A DNA stretch of 64,000 nucleotides from Tulasnella sp. 424. Taxonomy: Eukaryota; Basidiomycota; Agaricomycetes; Cantharellales; Tulasnellaceae. How positions within the stretch are numbered: the stretch's first letter is position 1; each line of letters begins with the position of its first letter. Below the pieces are notes generated by a model, which saw only the letters and a list, made by a program, of their open reading frames with translations, was not told the DNA's origin and made no database searches. Location of the stretch: contig WSUB01000027.1 in NCBI GenBank assembly GCA_019633425.1, positions 248,001-312,000 of the forward strand, written 5' to 3'. A program made the position numbers and the translations under genes. This document shows positions 45,687-57,559 of the stretch, piece after piece.

Positions 45687-46649
45687 GGGCAGATCTCAGG
45701 GATCACGCCAGCCCTTGATCTTCGTAGTATCCTGGTCTGTGCCTACCCCGCCGCCCGATCGGCCGCCGCGGTACGCCCAGGAACTCCTAATGATAACTCG
45801 TCCTAAAAGCTTGTGCACACCGACTCGAGTTTTCGTCTACCACTGCGCCCAGGCCTCTTGTCCCCTTTCCCATCGTCTATCCTTACGTGAACCCTTCAAG
45901 TTTCACACTTTCTGAGAACGTAGATCGCTCTTACGCCAGTGGTGCTGCAGTGGATAAGAGACGGATGGAGAGCCGGGAACGCTTGAGAACACTTTTGACT
46001 GCATCCGGATCCATGGCCAACCGGCACGCGCGGCAAGGGAATTTGAGCCCCCTACAAGGGATTCCGTTGCTACCCCGAACGCATGTTACTTTGAGAGCGT
46101 GACGTGTCGCAGGCGGTATGAGCGAGTTCCCGAGCCGACTTGGTGGCGGAGAAGCTTGGAAAACCGGTGAAAAACATAATGATCAGCGAAGAGGTCGTAA
46201 GTCGAGAGGAAGGGAAGTTCCGAGTGGGGGCGAGGGCAGGAGAACTGGAGGCAAGTTGGCGAGGGTGAGGGCAAGAGTGCTGGAACGTCAAAAGGTGGGG
46301 AGTAGACGAGTTCCAGAGGCATCTATATATATACCAGTCCTCCCTCCTTGCCACGAGGTGTTTAGAAAACGACCGTTACGACACTCGGATCTGGGTGTAT
46401 GTCGTCCACTGACGATCTTGACTCTACGATTCAATTGAGGGTACGGAGGATCGGAGCGCCGAAGCGTGCATTGAGACCTCAATCCGGTCCAGTGTTGTGG
46501 CGGCTAAAGCATGTCGAAGATTCATCGTTTCTCTTCCTTTAGTGCAGGACGACCAGGGCTTCCGTTCTCCGAAGACGGCCAAGCCCATCCCACTCTCTAA
46601 CAGTGTTATACCGCTCCCATTGGCTCTGAACGTTTATAATTAAGAGATC
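45687..46649. other. 3' flank of HSF copy 1
   Basis: About 960 bases without a confirmed gene. A minus-strand TATATATAG near 46321-46329 precedes, by ~150 bases, an ATG at 46177 opening a 35-codon frame (46070-46177). That spacing resembles the peptide genes, but the product has no clear signal peptide. Confidence 0.35.
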
Positions 46650-47785
46650 ACGTCCTACAACAGCCAACTAGGAACATCAAGTTGTGAATGTTGGTTGTTC
46701 GCCCAGTCGCAGCGCTGCAGCTTTCTCAACCACACCACAGGATAAAGTGTGCGAGCAAAGGCGCGGGGACGACGTGCTAAGAGGATTGTGACGTCGAGTG
46801 GGTGATGTGGAGCTCGGATTGGGTCAAGAAGGGTTCCTATATAAACACCAGCGGAGGCAAAATGCCCCCCCGTTTCCACCGACCAACCGCCAAGGTTTCC
46901 TCCGCCGCTGTCTAAAACGTTAACACGGAAATGTCGCATGCAATGCTCGTCCCGATTTCTTCCGAATCCACTCTGCTGCCTTCAATGGCCTCGCCCGGCC
47001 CGGCTTGTCATAGCCCGATCCCAAGTCTTCCAACTAAAACGACATCAGGTTCGATAGCATCAGTCTAGCCGATCAATAAGGACTCCAACTATGCCGCTTA
47101 CTGCTACAGGGTCCCGTCCACCAAACTCAACACAAGGTCCCAGACACCGCCTGTTTCGGTAGTCCGAGCGGCATCAACCTTGATGGAGGCTCTGCTCGTT
47201 AAGTCCGCTATTATTATTAGACTACCCAGACGGCTGTGGAAATACCAACTCTGGGAAGTGCGAGTACGCTCCCCCTCGCTTGTCGGTGTTCTCGATACCG
47301 CTTCCTGTGCAGAAGTTTGCCTTACAACAGTCATACTGACTTGGGACATTTTAAAGATTCTATATACCTTTTTGGTAATCTTAGTCAAAGATGGGGCAAT
47401 TTAACAGTCGGGGTGGAAATGGTATACTTAGGGTCCTCAGGGGTCGGAGGAAAGAGTAAGACCTACGACTTCGACGACGCCCTGACGGTGTCAGACGAGC
47501 AAATCATTTTCCGTGAAGGAAACTGTCATAAACTGTCATACGCACCCGGTAAATATTTACATTCCACAGGGGTATATATGGAAAGTTTGTGGGACCCGGG
47601 GCGATGCTACGCAAAGCACCGGGTTTCCCTTGCGCGGAATTCCGATTTCCCTCGATTCTCGGCAGGTGCCGAGCCCCAGCGGTCACACATTGGTCACCCA
47701 ACGTCACAGAAGATCACAGAAACGGTCACCACCTTCAACTAGATTGCGGAAGGAATCATGGAGTTTGAGGGTGTAGTATACCGTT
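46650..47785. repeat. 1.1 kb duplicated segment, copy 1
   Basis: Nearly the same sequence recurs at 54473-55615. Both begin ACGTCCTACAACAG and end just after the ATCACAGAAACG.TCACCACC block. A TATATAA box (46840-46846 here) lies near the left end and is kept in the other copy. Open frames in the two copies are disrupted by small indels (for example extra bases at 54779-54785 and the insertion ATTAATGG), so no shared protein is evident. It could be a duplicated non-coding transcript unit, a decayed gene or an unrecognised mobile element; no terminal inverted repeats or target duplications were seen. Confidence 0.65.
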
Positions 47786-47799
47786 TGAGATTCCGTCGA

Positions 47800-49700
47800 T
47801 GGTCATTCCCAGTGAAATTCTCGATCATCCATCTTTTAGCTTGGCCATCTTGCAACCTGATATCGGCACTCGGGTCATGATGGTCCAGCCATCGCCGTAA
47901 TCTCCGGATTTTGATCTACCCCATCGCCTTAGCACCCTATGCTGGCCCATCGAGCTATGGCGGAAACCACCACCTTGTCCCAAGGCCAGTTCGAGCTTTT
48001 GTCTAGCAAATCTTCTGTTCCGTTCTTGCATGACGGGGTTCGAAAAGCATTACAGGTGAGGATTATCGACCATGGTACCTTGCACCTGACGTCTCCGATT
48101 CTAATCGTCCTTTTCTTTTACGCCCCTGTATCCGTTACAAGCGACCACGGCCAGGTTGTGGTTCGCGTAATGTACAGATACCGTTATCAGGGTGGTCCAT
48201 GGGGACTAGAAGAAGATAAGTAGTCACGGAGAAGGTCACGGTATATTCAGTGATCATTCTGCCTTCCAGACTTGCTTCAACGTTGGCTCGGTACGCCGCT
48301 CTCCGTTCTAGAGATTTTTGGGACTGACGGATCTAATATTTATCAGGCTTGCTCTACTTCTATGCGAAGGACCAGGTAAGTGGGCGGAAAACCCTGAGTC
48401 GGTGTCTGCAGACCAGATGAACGGTCAGGTGGTGAGTGTCTACATGCCGCGACAACATAGATCCACCGGATCTCGATGGAAGCTTTTCTCAAGATTGAAA
48501 TATTCGTAACCTTCAGAGATTGGTGTTCATTTACTGACAAGTTCGGGAGAATCAAGACTCCGGAACTACTCAAGATTATGGGATACTGACACAGAATTTC
48601 GTCCCATGTCCCGAAGGGAAGAAAACGATAGCAAAAAAAAGTGTGAGTGTTGCTTACCTTGAGCGCGCTGTCCCACAGTCGATTCATGACCCATTCTACG
48701 CGAGCTTGTTTCTCACATCCATAGCAAGTGCAACGCCACTTGGATGGACCAGCATGGACGCGAATACTACCAATTGCCCGTGCACAGCAGCTCCAGAGGA
48801 ATTAACGAAAGCCTCTCGCCTTTCGAGTGATCCTAGCATCCAGTTAGGATTGTTTGGGGCCTATGTTCCGTCGTATATTGTTCGCCTTCAATGTGTGGAC
48901 CCATCGGAAAAAAGCCGTATTGTTATGAAGCTACGATTTTTCAAACACAGGGAATTTCCCCAGCTCAGGAGACGTTGCCTCGAGTCCATCAGTCCATCTA
49001 GGGCCAGCCGGCCTGGATCCGACTTAGGTTGCCCTCCCGATGTTCTGGTCATAACGACAGTAGCTATGAGTGGCTACCTATCAAAACAGATCTGTGCGGA
49101 GCGTTTCTCATGATACTATTTATCGGTGGTAATGACGCACGAGCCTCTCGATCCAGCTTTTGGCTTGTTCTAAGTTTCATTACCTATCTCAAGCGAGGCT
49201 TTCGCAATCATCGTTGTAGTTCAGAATATCGGTCTACCCCACCGAGAGTGCGTGATTGTGATGAAGCGCCAACTCTCTGTGGGATCGGTTCACCAAGATA
49301 CTGTGTAACTGCGACATCCTGCGAAGGCACGGCTCTCACTTGGAAGTCGAAACGCCGAGCTCTGCCCAGGCTCGATGTCGCATCACTTTGCGTCATTTTA
49401 TTGTGATACGGAGCTCTCCATCACTCGAAGTCGCATGATGTTTCCCTGTCGTTGTCGCGTTTTCCGTCGGTTGTCCCGTACCAGGTGGGTTTCGTTCATC
49501 CTCTGCTGCGCTATATTCAGGCTATGTTGGGCTTCCCTGATGGTTAGGCTGCTATTAGCGCCGCAGTTGAATGGTTGTTACCCCGTGGGTGATAAAATGG
49601 CTGTCCGAGCGACAGTGTCGAGCTAGAGGCTTCCCGGGCCCTCCCTCGGAGCCATTGATCCTCACCCGGCACCAGGCAGTCACCTTGATCCGTAACGCTT
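47800..49700 (+). pseudogene. Decayed tail of unit 1 with HSF-like remnants
   Basis: At ~48025-48120 the sequence resembles the end of HSF exon 3 and intron 3: GGGGTTCGAAAAGCATTACAG followed by GTGAGGATTATCGACC, compared with GGATTTGAGAAGCGAGACAGG and GTGAGGATCGTC in copy 2. This suggests an old broken HSF copy. Other frames here, for example 48643-49113, are not kept in the related segment at 57590-58950, so they are probably not genes. Confidence 0.45.
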
Positions 49701-50384
49701 GACTATGGAGGTTAAATGGTGGGTTAATGATTAGAATGGGGTCACGTCGAAGGGAGTCTCTCGACTATGCGAGTGTTGAGGACCACGGTATCGGCCCTCG
49801 GTCTGCACGTTTCTCTTGCACATGTCTTCATGCCTTGTGCGTTCACGTCAAGTCTCTTGCGCAATAACAGGGAGACTTCAGCAGATACTCGAGCAGGTCG
49901 TTTCTAAATTAGCAGATAGAAACGCATTGGATGCTGGATTCACACACTCCTTGGCGATCGATCTAGCGATGCACTGATAAGCCAGAACGGGTCGACTTCG
50001 ATTCGCAGGCTTTCCTTACTCTCTTGCTCAACCCTTCGAAGAAGCTTCGAAAAGGTCGATTTTCGACTTCGATTTTAACCCAATTCGTCCCTTCAACCAG
50101 CAATAGCCGTATAGCATCTCCGGTGTCATGATTTGGAATTTTAGAACGTATTTTAGAAACACATCGCCTTGAATATAAAGCGCAATGAGACCAAGACCTC
50201 TCATCATACCGTTGTGTCCCCTTCTACTACTTGATCTCTACACTCGTAAACCGGTTTCAGGCACTCTGCTGCTGCTACTCTCCCGAAGTACAACCCACAG
50301 TATTGTTCGTAATGCGCCTCCCTTTCTGGTATTCATTATTCCCTCTCCCACTGAATGCCATTTCTTTAGAAATTGCCTGTCTTG

Positions 50385-51730
50385 ATGTCTCCAACGAATC
50401 CTCGACCTACCCCTTGGCCCTCGAGTACTCATCCCCCAAACCCTTCGTTGCCCGCCTCCTGCTCCCCGTCTCTTCACCCCTCCACCACGAGCTTCGGTGA
50501 AGGAGTAACCACCTTCCTTCTAGGAACCCAGCCCGCTCATTATGAAACGTTATATCCAACTCGAGACGGGCCCCATGTCCAGCACTCGGTTATGGACGAA
50601 GAGCAGGACGAACAGGACAACAACTCCACTTCATCGAACCCCCCTACCCAGCTCCACAAGACTAAACCAAATTGTAATCAAGAACATAGTTCCCCGACAG
50701 GCAAGCAGTTCGCGGTCAAGCTTTACGAGTAAGAGTGTTCTTCGTGGCAGTATCGTATCCGATCCTGATAGCTCTATGGAGGATGTTAGGTGACGGAACC
50801 GTCATGGACTTCGTCAGGTGGGGCAAAAGCGGATCTTTAGATGCCCTCTATATTCCAGACATCAAAGCGTTTGAAGTGAACGTCATGCCCAAGTACTTTA
50901 AGGAGATGAGACAGGTATTCATCGCCAATACAGGGCTAAGTTACGATTTAATCTCACACTTTATTGCAGTGGGGCAGCTTTCAAAGACAACTGCATAATT
51001 ACGGATTTGAGAAGCGAGACAGGGTGAGGATCGTCAGCCTCGAGCCCCTTGCACTTGACGCCTCCGATGACAATCATCCTTTCTGGTATAGGGTGCGGGC
51101 AAGGCCTTATACGCCCATTCGGGAAATAAATTCTGCAAAGGGCGCCCAGACCTTCTCCCTAAAGTGCTACGGAAGCCAAATTCTAGGATGAAAGCAATTA
51201 TCGCTCAGGATTTGGCAAGCCCCGCACGTGGACGAGCCACTACACCCATCGAACCCACAATTCCCCAATCCACAAGTCAGATTAACCCCTACGCCGAGGT
51301 GGATAAACTTGGGCGCGAGCTCGAACGCGTGGTACTGCGCCTCTCGGCGATGGAGGGCCAACTCTCGGCAACGCAGGACCAACTCAAAGCACCGCAGGAC
51401 CGACTCAAGGCGGCTGAGGACCGAGTCAAGGCAGCAGATGATCGCGTCAAGGCAGCGGAGGACAGACTCAAGGCAACGGAGGACCGCCTTCTGCTATTGG
51501 AGAGCCAGATTGTTGAGCTCTCCAGAAAGCTGGAAAGAGTGTCTAGTGGAGATGGTGGGTTGAATTCACTCGTCCATGTTGGGCCATCCCAGCCTATACT
51601 CGACTGCGGGATCCTTCTCGATGCTTTCGCCACCCCAGCGCCGCCCTCAGCGGCTTCTCTACCGATGCGGATGACCTATGAAACTTTCGATCCATCTTGG
51701 GGCTCGGCCTTACGGCCACCCGGGATCTAG
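50385..51730 (+). CDS. HSF-type DNA-binding protein, copy 2
   Basis: Exons 50385-50728, 50782-50914, 50970-51023, 51092-51730; 389 aa, the longest of the three. DNA-binding domain at residues ~106-205: GKQFAVKLYEMLGDGTVMDF, NVMPKYFKEMRQ, WGSFQRQLHNYGFEKRDR, KFCKGRPDLLPKVLRK. The coiled coil (~230-330) contains a run of seven-residue repeats of the form DRLKAAE/DRVKAAD at ~51390-51490, with a 21-base DNA period. The start is the ATG at 50385. Intron positions and phases equal those of copies 1 and 3. Long N-terminal Pro/Ser region is unlike copy 3. Confidence 0.83.
51390..51490 (+). repeat. 21-base coding tandem repeat (heptad expansion)
   Basis: About five units of GACCGACTCAAGGC(A/G)GC(T/G)GA-like sequence within HSF copy 2, each adding exactly one coiled-coil heptad (consensus DR[LV]KA[AT][ED]). 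Confidence 0.75.
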
Positions 51731-52640
51731 CTCCGGCCATGTTGAAAGCTAGCGTCATCCAGCTATTACTTCCGTTCTTGCGCCATATCCTTACATGATC
51801 CAATTCTGGCCCTCCAGATCGGTTTAAAACCCTGCTGGTCCTCCTGGTCTGCGCGTACCCTCGTTGGGATCAAAACCACCCCCTGGATCTCTCTCTCCAC
51901 TCCAACCTACGATCCCTAGACCCAATCCCTTCTATCATCAACAACCTACAAGTGGCGACGAATACCAGTGCCAACACCAGCCACCAAGCTGGACCCACTC
52001 GTTTGAAAACTGCAACCAGCTCCCCCCAGCTTTCCTTTAATGAATGGTACCGGGAGAATCAAGGCTCCGAGGTTAATCGACCCCATGGAATATTGGCGTG
52101 GATTCTCATCCAGTACCTGAAAGGCAGGCCCACACCGTAAAAAACGTGTGATTTTTGCTTACCTTGAGCACCCTGTTTCTATAGCCAACCCACGACCGAT
52201 TCTCCACGAGCTTGTTTCTTACATTCATAGCAAGGATCACGCCTCTTGGACCGACAAGCAAGCACGCAAATGATACTCAATACCCGTAAAGATCAGCTCC
52301 AGAAGACCCACCGGAATGTTCTCACCTTTGGAACGATGCTAGCATCGTTTTCAGGAAAGCTTGGCCCTTATCGTCCAATTCCACACCGTTCAGCTTGGCC
52401 TCCGATAGGTTGATCCTTCGGAAAATACTATGTGGTTATGCACCTCTGTCTGTTCAGATATTACGAGATGACATATGATTTGTTCGCCTCACAAGTTAGC
52501 CCTCTCCTGTCTAGGAGATGGTGCATCGAATTGACTGGTCCGTCCAAAGCTGGTGGGGTCGGTTTCCTTCACAAGGCTCGAGTCATAGCGCCAGTCGCTG
52601 GTAGTGGCTGCCTATCAAAATAATTCTCTGTAGAGCGTTT
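51731..52640. other. Tail of HSF copy 2, no intact gene
   Basis: Contains sequence related to 48690-48910 and 58500-58700, strongly diverged. No shared open frame. Confidence 0.4.
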
Positions 52641-54467
52641 CTCGTGACTCTCATTTGCCAGTGGTCACGGCGTATGAGCCTCTGGATGTATCTTTTGACT
52701 TGCCCTTTCACGACCGATCTCAGGCGACACGTTTGCGCCAATCATCGCCGTAGTTTCCGAATCTCGGTTTACCCCGCCGAGGGTGCGTGATAGTGGCGAA
52801 GCGACGTCACTACGTAAGATTAATCCTTCATCGGCTTGAAGGGTTAACAATAAATGACTGCGTAAGTGCGACAGCCTGCGAAAGCGGCGCTCTCACTCGG
52901 AAGTACGGAACCTCGAGCTCCGTCCAGGCTTGATATCGCATCCCTTTGCCTCATTTCCTTTTGATATTGAACTATCTATTCCTCAATGTCGCGCGTTGTT
53001 TCCCTTCCGTCGTCGCGTCTCCCGTTTGTTGTCCCGGATCAGGGTAGGCTGTGTGGCCGCTCTTTTATGACCTTCTATCTATATATAAATATGCGGCTCG
53101 GCTTCATCGCTCATCGCACTGGTTATCCCAGGTGTATTTATAAATTCCATCCCGTGTTTATCGCAAGCTAGTTGTTCATGTCTGGCAATCGGCACACAGC
53201 TGCATTGAACGAAGACGCAGCTGGCAGATTTTCAATTTTGGGACACATCGACGAACCTGTTTTCACTAGAGGTTAGCTCGCCACGCGCTCACAGCCTCTC
53301 TCCGGGTCTGTCCTTCTGTGCTCTCTGTGCTACTCGGCACGTCGAGGCACGCTGCCAATGATTGCCCTGAACTTTGACTTTTCCTCAGGCTGTTACTTTG
53401 TCTTCACGTGATGAGAACGCCGATAAGGGAGAGAAGGCGCCTTACGCAGCTCCTGGCTCTCCTCCAAAGCCTCTTTTCGCGTCCGAACACTATTTCATGG
53501 ATTGATGACTTGCAAAAAGTTAAGCGTGCGTGCGTGGAGGTATAAAGACGCGGTCTGTGGTAGGTGGGTTGAAGGTGATGGTCGAACTGACCTCCTCCAT
53601 TTTGCTCGTTCCCTGCTGCTAGCCTTGCGTCCCTGCCCTCGTCTCTTCGCTTGACTCTCCTTTTCGGTTTCATTCTTCAGCGGTACCCTAAAACTTGGGT
53701 CTCACCTTGTCTCGATCTAACGTCTTTACGAGACCTATCCGCTCCCAGACCTGCCGGGACATCCTTTCGGATGTTGCTCAGACCTTTACCAATCCCTCCG
53801 TGGAATCGCAGCAGGTCGGGAGCGGGGGGCTCAAGAAGGGAAAAAGGGGGTACTGCCATAATAGCCCCGCGTGCTTTTACTATCGTCCCATCTGGGCTTG
53901 GCTGGCGGTGGCTTATTTGTGCCTGTGCCCAAGGGTGTCTGGATGATCGTCGCATCACTTGATCTGTACCTCGCTCGCTCATCGGTGGTCGAAGGATCAC
54001 CGAACGTTGCGCGCTCTTCGACGTCACCGCTGCTGTTTGAATGCTCCGAATTCAACGGTGGGTCTCGGGACTTGGGCGCTGCAACTCGACTTCTTCATGG
54101 AGAAGCATTCGGTCCTGAAGCGGGGTGTACGTAGGTTACGACAGATTGTCATAACGTGGAAATACAGTTTCAAGGGGCAGGTGCGGGAAAATCTCTGAAA
54201 TTCTACTTCCGGAATGGGGACTGACTGCGCTCATATTCTCCCAATTTTCGCCACGTGATTCCAACAATGTTTCGCCCTCTCGTCATCTCTCCTCTCCAAT
54301 AGAGAGTTGTTATAAGAAGCGAAGAACAACTTTGCGGGGGATGAAAGGCGAAGATATGAGACTCTGAATGGTTAGTTGGAAATGCGAATGGAGGGGTCGT
54401 TGTCTCCCTTTCAGTGATCTGGCAACCGCTGCGATTTGCCAAGGAAAAAAAGGGTCTGGACTTCTCA
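52640..54467. repeat. 1.8 kb direct repeat, copy 1
   Basis: Matches ~58930-60740. It includes a conserved TATA-like GGTATAAAGAC at ~53549 (59801 in the other copy), followed by a short plus-strand frame that starts ATGGTCGAACTGACC and stops after 14 codons in both copies. The end part (54000-54467) also recurs at 63355-63830. Longer frames are shifted between copies, so I call no gene. Confidence 0.7.
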
Positions 54468-54472
54468 ACTAC

Positions 54473-55615
54473 GTCCTACAACAGTAAACTAGGAGCATCA
54501 AGTTGTGAATGTTGGTTTGTTCGCCTAGTTGTAGCTTTCTCAACCACACGACAAGATAAAGTGTGCGAGCAAAGGCTTGGGGACGGCGGGCTAAGAGGAT
54601 CGTGGCGCCGAGTGGGTGATGTGGGGCTGGGATTGGGTCAATAAGGGTTCCTATATAAACATCAGCGGAGGCAAAATGCCCCCCCCCCCCGTTTCCACCG
54701 ACCAACCCTCAAGGTTTCCTCCGCCGTTGTCCAAAACTTTAACACGTAAATGTCGCATGCAATGCTCGTCCCGATTTCTTTTCCGAATCCACTCTGCTGC
54801 CTTCAATGCATTAATGGCCTCGCCCGGCCCGGCTTGTCATGGCCCTCAGCCGATCCAAGTCCTCCAACTAAAACGGCATCAGGTTCGATAGCATCAATCT
54901 AGCCGATCAATAAGGACTCCAACTATGCCACTTACTGCTACAGGGTCCCGTTCACCAAACTCAACACAAGGTCCCAGACACCGCCTGTTTCGGTAGTCCG
55001 AGAGGTATCAACCTTGGTGGAGGCTCTGCTCGTTAAGCCCGCTGGTATTATTAAACTACCCAGACGATTGTGGAAATACCAACTCTGGTAAATGTCAAAT
55101 GTGAGTACGCTCCCCCTTGCTTGTCGGTGTTATCGATACCGCTTCCTGTGCAGTAGTTTGCCTTACAACAATCATGCTGACTTGAAAAAAAAAAAACAAA
55201 TATTCTATATACCTTTCTGATAATCTTATTCAAAGATGGGGAAATTTAAAAGTCGGGGGGAGGGGGCGGAAAAGGTATACTGAGGGTCCTCAGGGTCGGA
55301 GGAAGGAGTAAGACCTACGACATCGACGACGCCGGTGTCAGACAAGCAAATCATTTTCCGTGAAGGAAACTGTTATAGAAACTGTCATACGTACCCGGTA
55401 AAAAATTACATTCCACAGGGGTATATATGGAAAGTTGTGGGACCCGGGGCGATGCTTACGCAAGCACCGGGTTTCCCTTGCGCGGAATTCCGATTTCCCT
55501 CGATTCTCGGCAGGTGCCGAGCCACAGCGCTCACGCATTGGTCACCCACGTCACAGAAGATCACAGAAACGATCACCACCTTGCGGAAGGAATAATGGAG
55601 CTTGAGGTTGTAGTA
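54473..55615. repeat. 1.1 kb duplicated segment, copy 2
   Basis: Counterpart of 46650-47785. Differences include a C-run at 54680-54690, indels in the short frames, and an A-run at ~55186-55197. It replaces what in the related repeats is the region just before the CPL1/PriA-type gene: the shared sequence breaks off at GGGTCTGGACTTCTCA. Confidence 0.65.
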
Positions 55616-56567
55616 TGCTTGAGAGCGTATGAGACCGGAGGGTTCCATGATTTGATCGATAGAGCAACGCCGTCCAGTTTTTTGTGCAATGCACTGTATA
55701 TTAAACTCTGGGCGCTAAGCATGCAGCGAATCGAGCTGCGGCACGTTGAGTTCATTCCGCCTTACGTTGTCTTCATGCCATACGCGTCTGCCTATCGTCT
55801 GCTGTGTAACAACAGGGAGACGTCAACGGATACCGCAGTATTCCGGGTTTACGGGGTCATCGGCCGGGACACTGAGACGTGCACCAACGCGGTGCAACTA
55901 CGTTGGGGGGGTGGGGTACGGAAGGATTGGCTGGGACAAAGGACGTGGTGCGAGCGGAGCGGGCGAGCTGACCGGATGGACAAGGGGAAATCCCTTCACA
56001 GAACAACGCGCAATTTCTACTCAACCCTTCCTTTCGCCAGCGATTCGAACTTGTAACGTTTGCAGAGAGAGGAACTTTACCAGTCTGATAGGTGTAATGG
56101 ACCCAATGGTTTAGACAGCTCAACTGTAACTACTCTGAACGTGAAAGCGCATGTCTGTCCACATCCTTTGGACCTAGAAATGTTAAATCCGGGCAGGTGT
56201 CGTGTTATAGATCGATCTCACACCAATGATACTTTGGGACTATCGAGGTGTTTATGTGTAAATACCTGGTGGGACACGTGTCCCGAGTGGGAAAATCGCC
56301 GGTGACACGGGCGGTGTGGATTTAGCGGGCGGCTTGGGGGAGGAGGGCTCAAGCAGAATCATGTTCTAAATTCATTTCCCAATAGGCGGTGTACGGTATT
56401 TCTAGCTTCATGATCAGAAACTTAGAAATTTAGAAACACATGATGTTCGATACAAAAGAAAGACCTCTCACATCGATTCCCCCCACCGCTATCTCATCCT
56501 TACACTCGTAAATCAACTTCAGCCGTTCTGCTACCTCTATCTTGGCGAACTATTCTCTTGCATTACA

Positions 56568-57509
56568 ATGAACTCCACTTCATCGATCCCTCCTACCCAA
56601 CTCGGCAAGACTAGACCCCGAGAGCCTGATATCCTGTCAGGCAAGCATTTTCCGGTCAAGGTTTTCCAGTAAGAGTATTCTCCGTAGTATCGCATCTGAT
56701 GCTGATATCTCTATGAAGGATGTTGCAGGACGAAACCATCAAGAACTACGTCAGCTGGAGGAAACACGAGTCTTTGGATGCTCTCTATATTCCAGACATC
56801 GAAGCGTTCGCCGTGAACGTCATGCCCAAGTACTTCAAGGAGATGAAAGGAGGGGTAAACATCGCCAAAAATATATACGGCTAAGCCATGGTTTAACCTC
56901 ATGATTTGTCATAGTGGGGCAGCTTCCAGAAGCAACTCAACAATTATGGATTCGAGAAACGGGACAGGGTGAGGATCGTCGACCTTGGCATCTGGCACCC
57001 AACGTGTCCGATGTTAATCGTCCTTTTTGATATAGGGGGCGGGCAAGGCTCTTTACACTCACTCAGGAAATAATTTCCGTAAAGGGCGCCCGGATCTTCT
57101 CCCCAAGGTGCTACGTAGGCTGTGTCCGAAGCCGACGGCATCTGCTGGCCGGGGTTCAAGGCCTGCACAGGAACCACCCACTGCACCCATCGAACCCACG
57201 ACACCCCAATCCGACAGCCAGACCGACCCCCGCGCTAAGGAGGATCAACTCGAGCACGAGAAGAAAAAGCTTGAAAGGGAGATTTTGGAATTGAAGAGGA
57301 AGTTAGAACTCTCGGAGGCACGCCGCTCGGAAGCAGAGAACCAATTCCAGACAACAGAGAATCGACTCCAAGCAACGGAGAACCTTCTTCTGGAAATGGG
57401 GAACCAACTTATCGCATTGCTATCTACAGTAAATGGTGCGTTGTATTCACTCATCCATCCTGGCCCAGCGAGGGCTCTGCTTGCTTACGCTTTCCTTTTG
57501 ACGCTCTAG
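56568..57509 (+). CDS. HSF-type DNA-binding protein, copy 3 (shortened)
   Basis: Exons 56568-56668, 56719-56854, 56915-56968, 57036-57509; 254 aa. DNA-binding domain at residues ~25-125: GKHFPVKVFQMLQDETIKNY, NVMPKYFKEMKGG, WGSFQKQLNNYGFEKRDR, NFRKGRPDLLPKVLRR. One extra Gly codon stands before intron 2 compared with the paralogues. The coiled coil (KKLEREILELKRKLEL onward) is intact, but the last ~10 residues are out of register: a DALVAPA-like end matching DAFATPA of copy 2 is present in another frame at ~57500-57520. The N-terminal region is only 34 residues. Probably expressed but C-terminally frameshifted. Confidence 0.75.
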
Positions 57510-57559
57510 TCGCCCCAGCCGCGGCTAGTAGCTTTTTCCCCTATCGAAATAATTCCTCA

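Larger units (their letters stand above)
43830..49700. repeat. HSF repeat unit 1
   Basis: First of three related segments: upstream block, HSF-type gene, then a tail with decayed coding remnants. Here a 1.1 kb segment (46650-47785) sits between gene and tail. Tail landmarks shared with the other units are GCCTCTCGCCTTTCGAGTGATCCTAG-like sequence (about 48810 and 58585) and the CATCGCCGTAGTTTCCGAATCTCGG-like block (about 49210, 52745 and 58998). Confidence 0.7.
49800..54467. repeat. HSF repeat unit 2
   Basis: Second segment: upstream block (49800-50384), HSF gene copy 2, tail to the point where the 1.1 kb segment starts. Its last part, 52640-54467, matches 58930-60740 of unit 3 closely and in order. 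Confidence 0.7.

Noticed and set aside
46650..47785. Known DNA transposon or LTR element
   Set aside because: No transposase, reverse transcriptase, long terminal repeats, terminal inverted repeats or target duplications could be found in either copy.
48643..49113. 156-codon plus-strand frame in the tail of HSF unit 1
   Set aside because: The related DNA at 58420-58950 is similar but its frame is broken at several points and amino-acid agreement is lost, so this is not a maintained protein.
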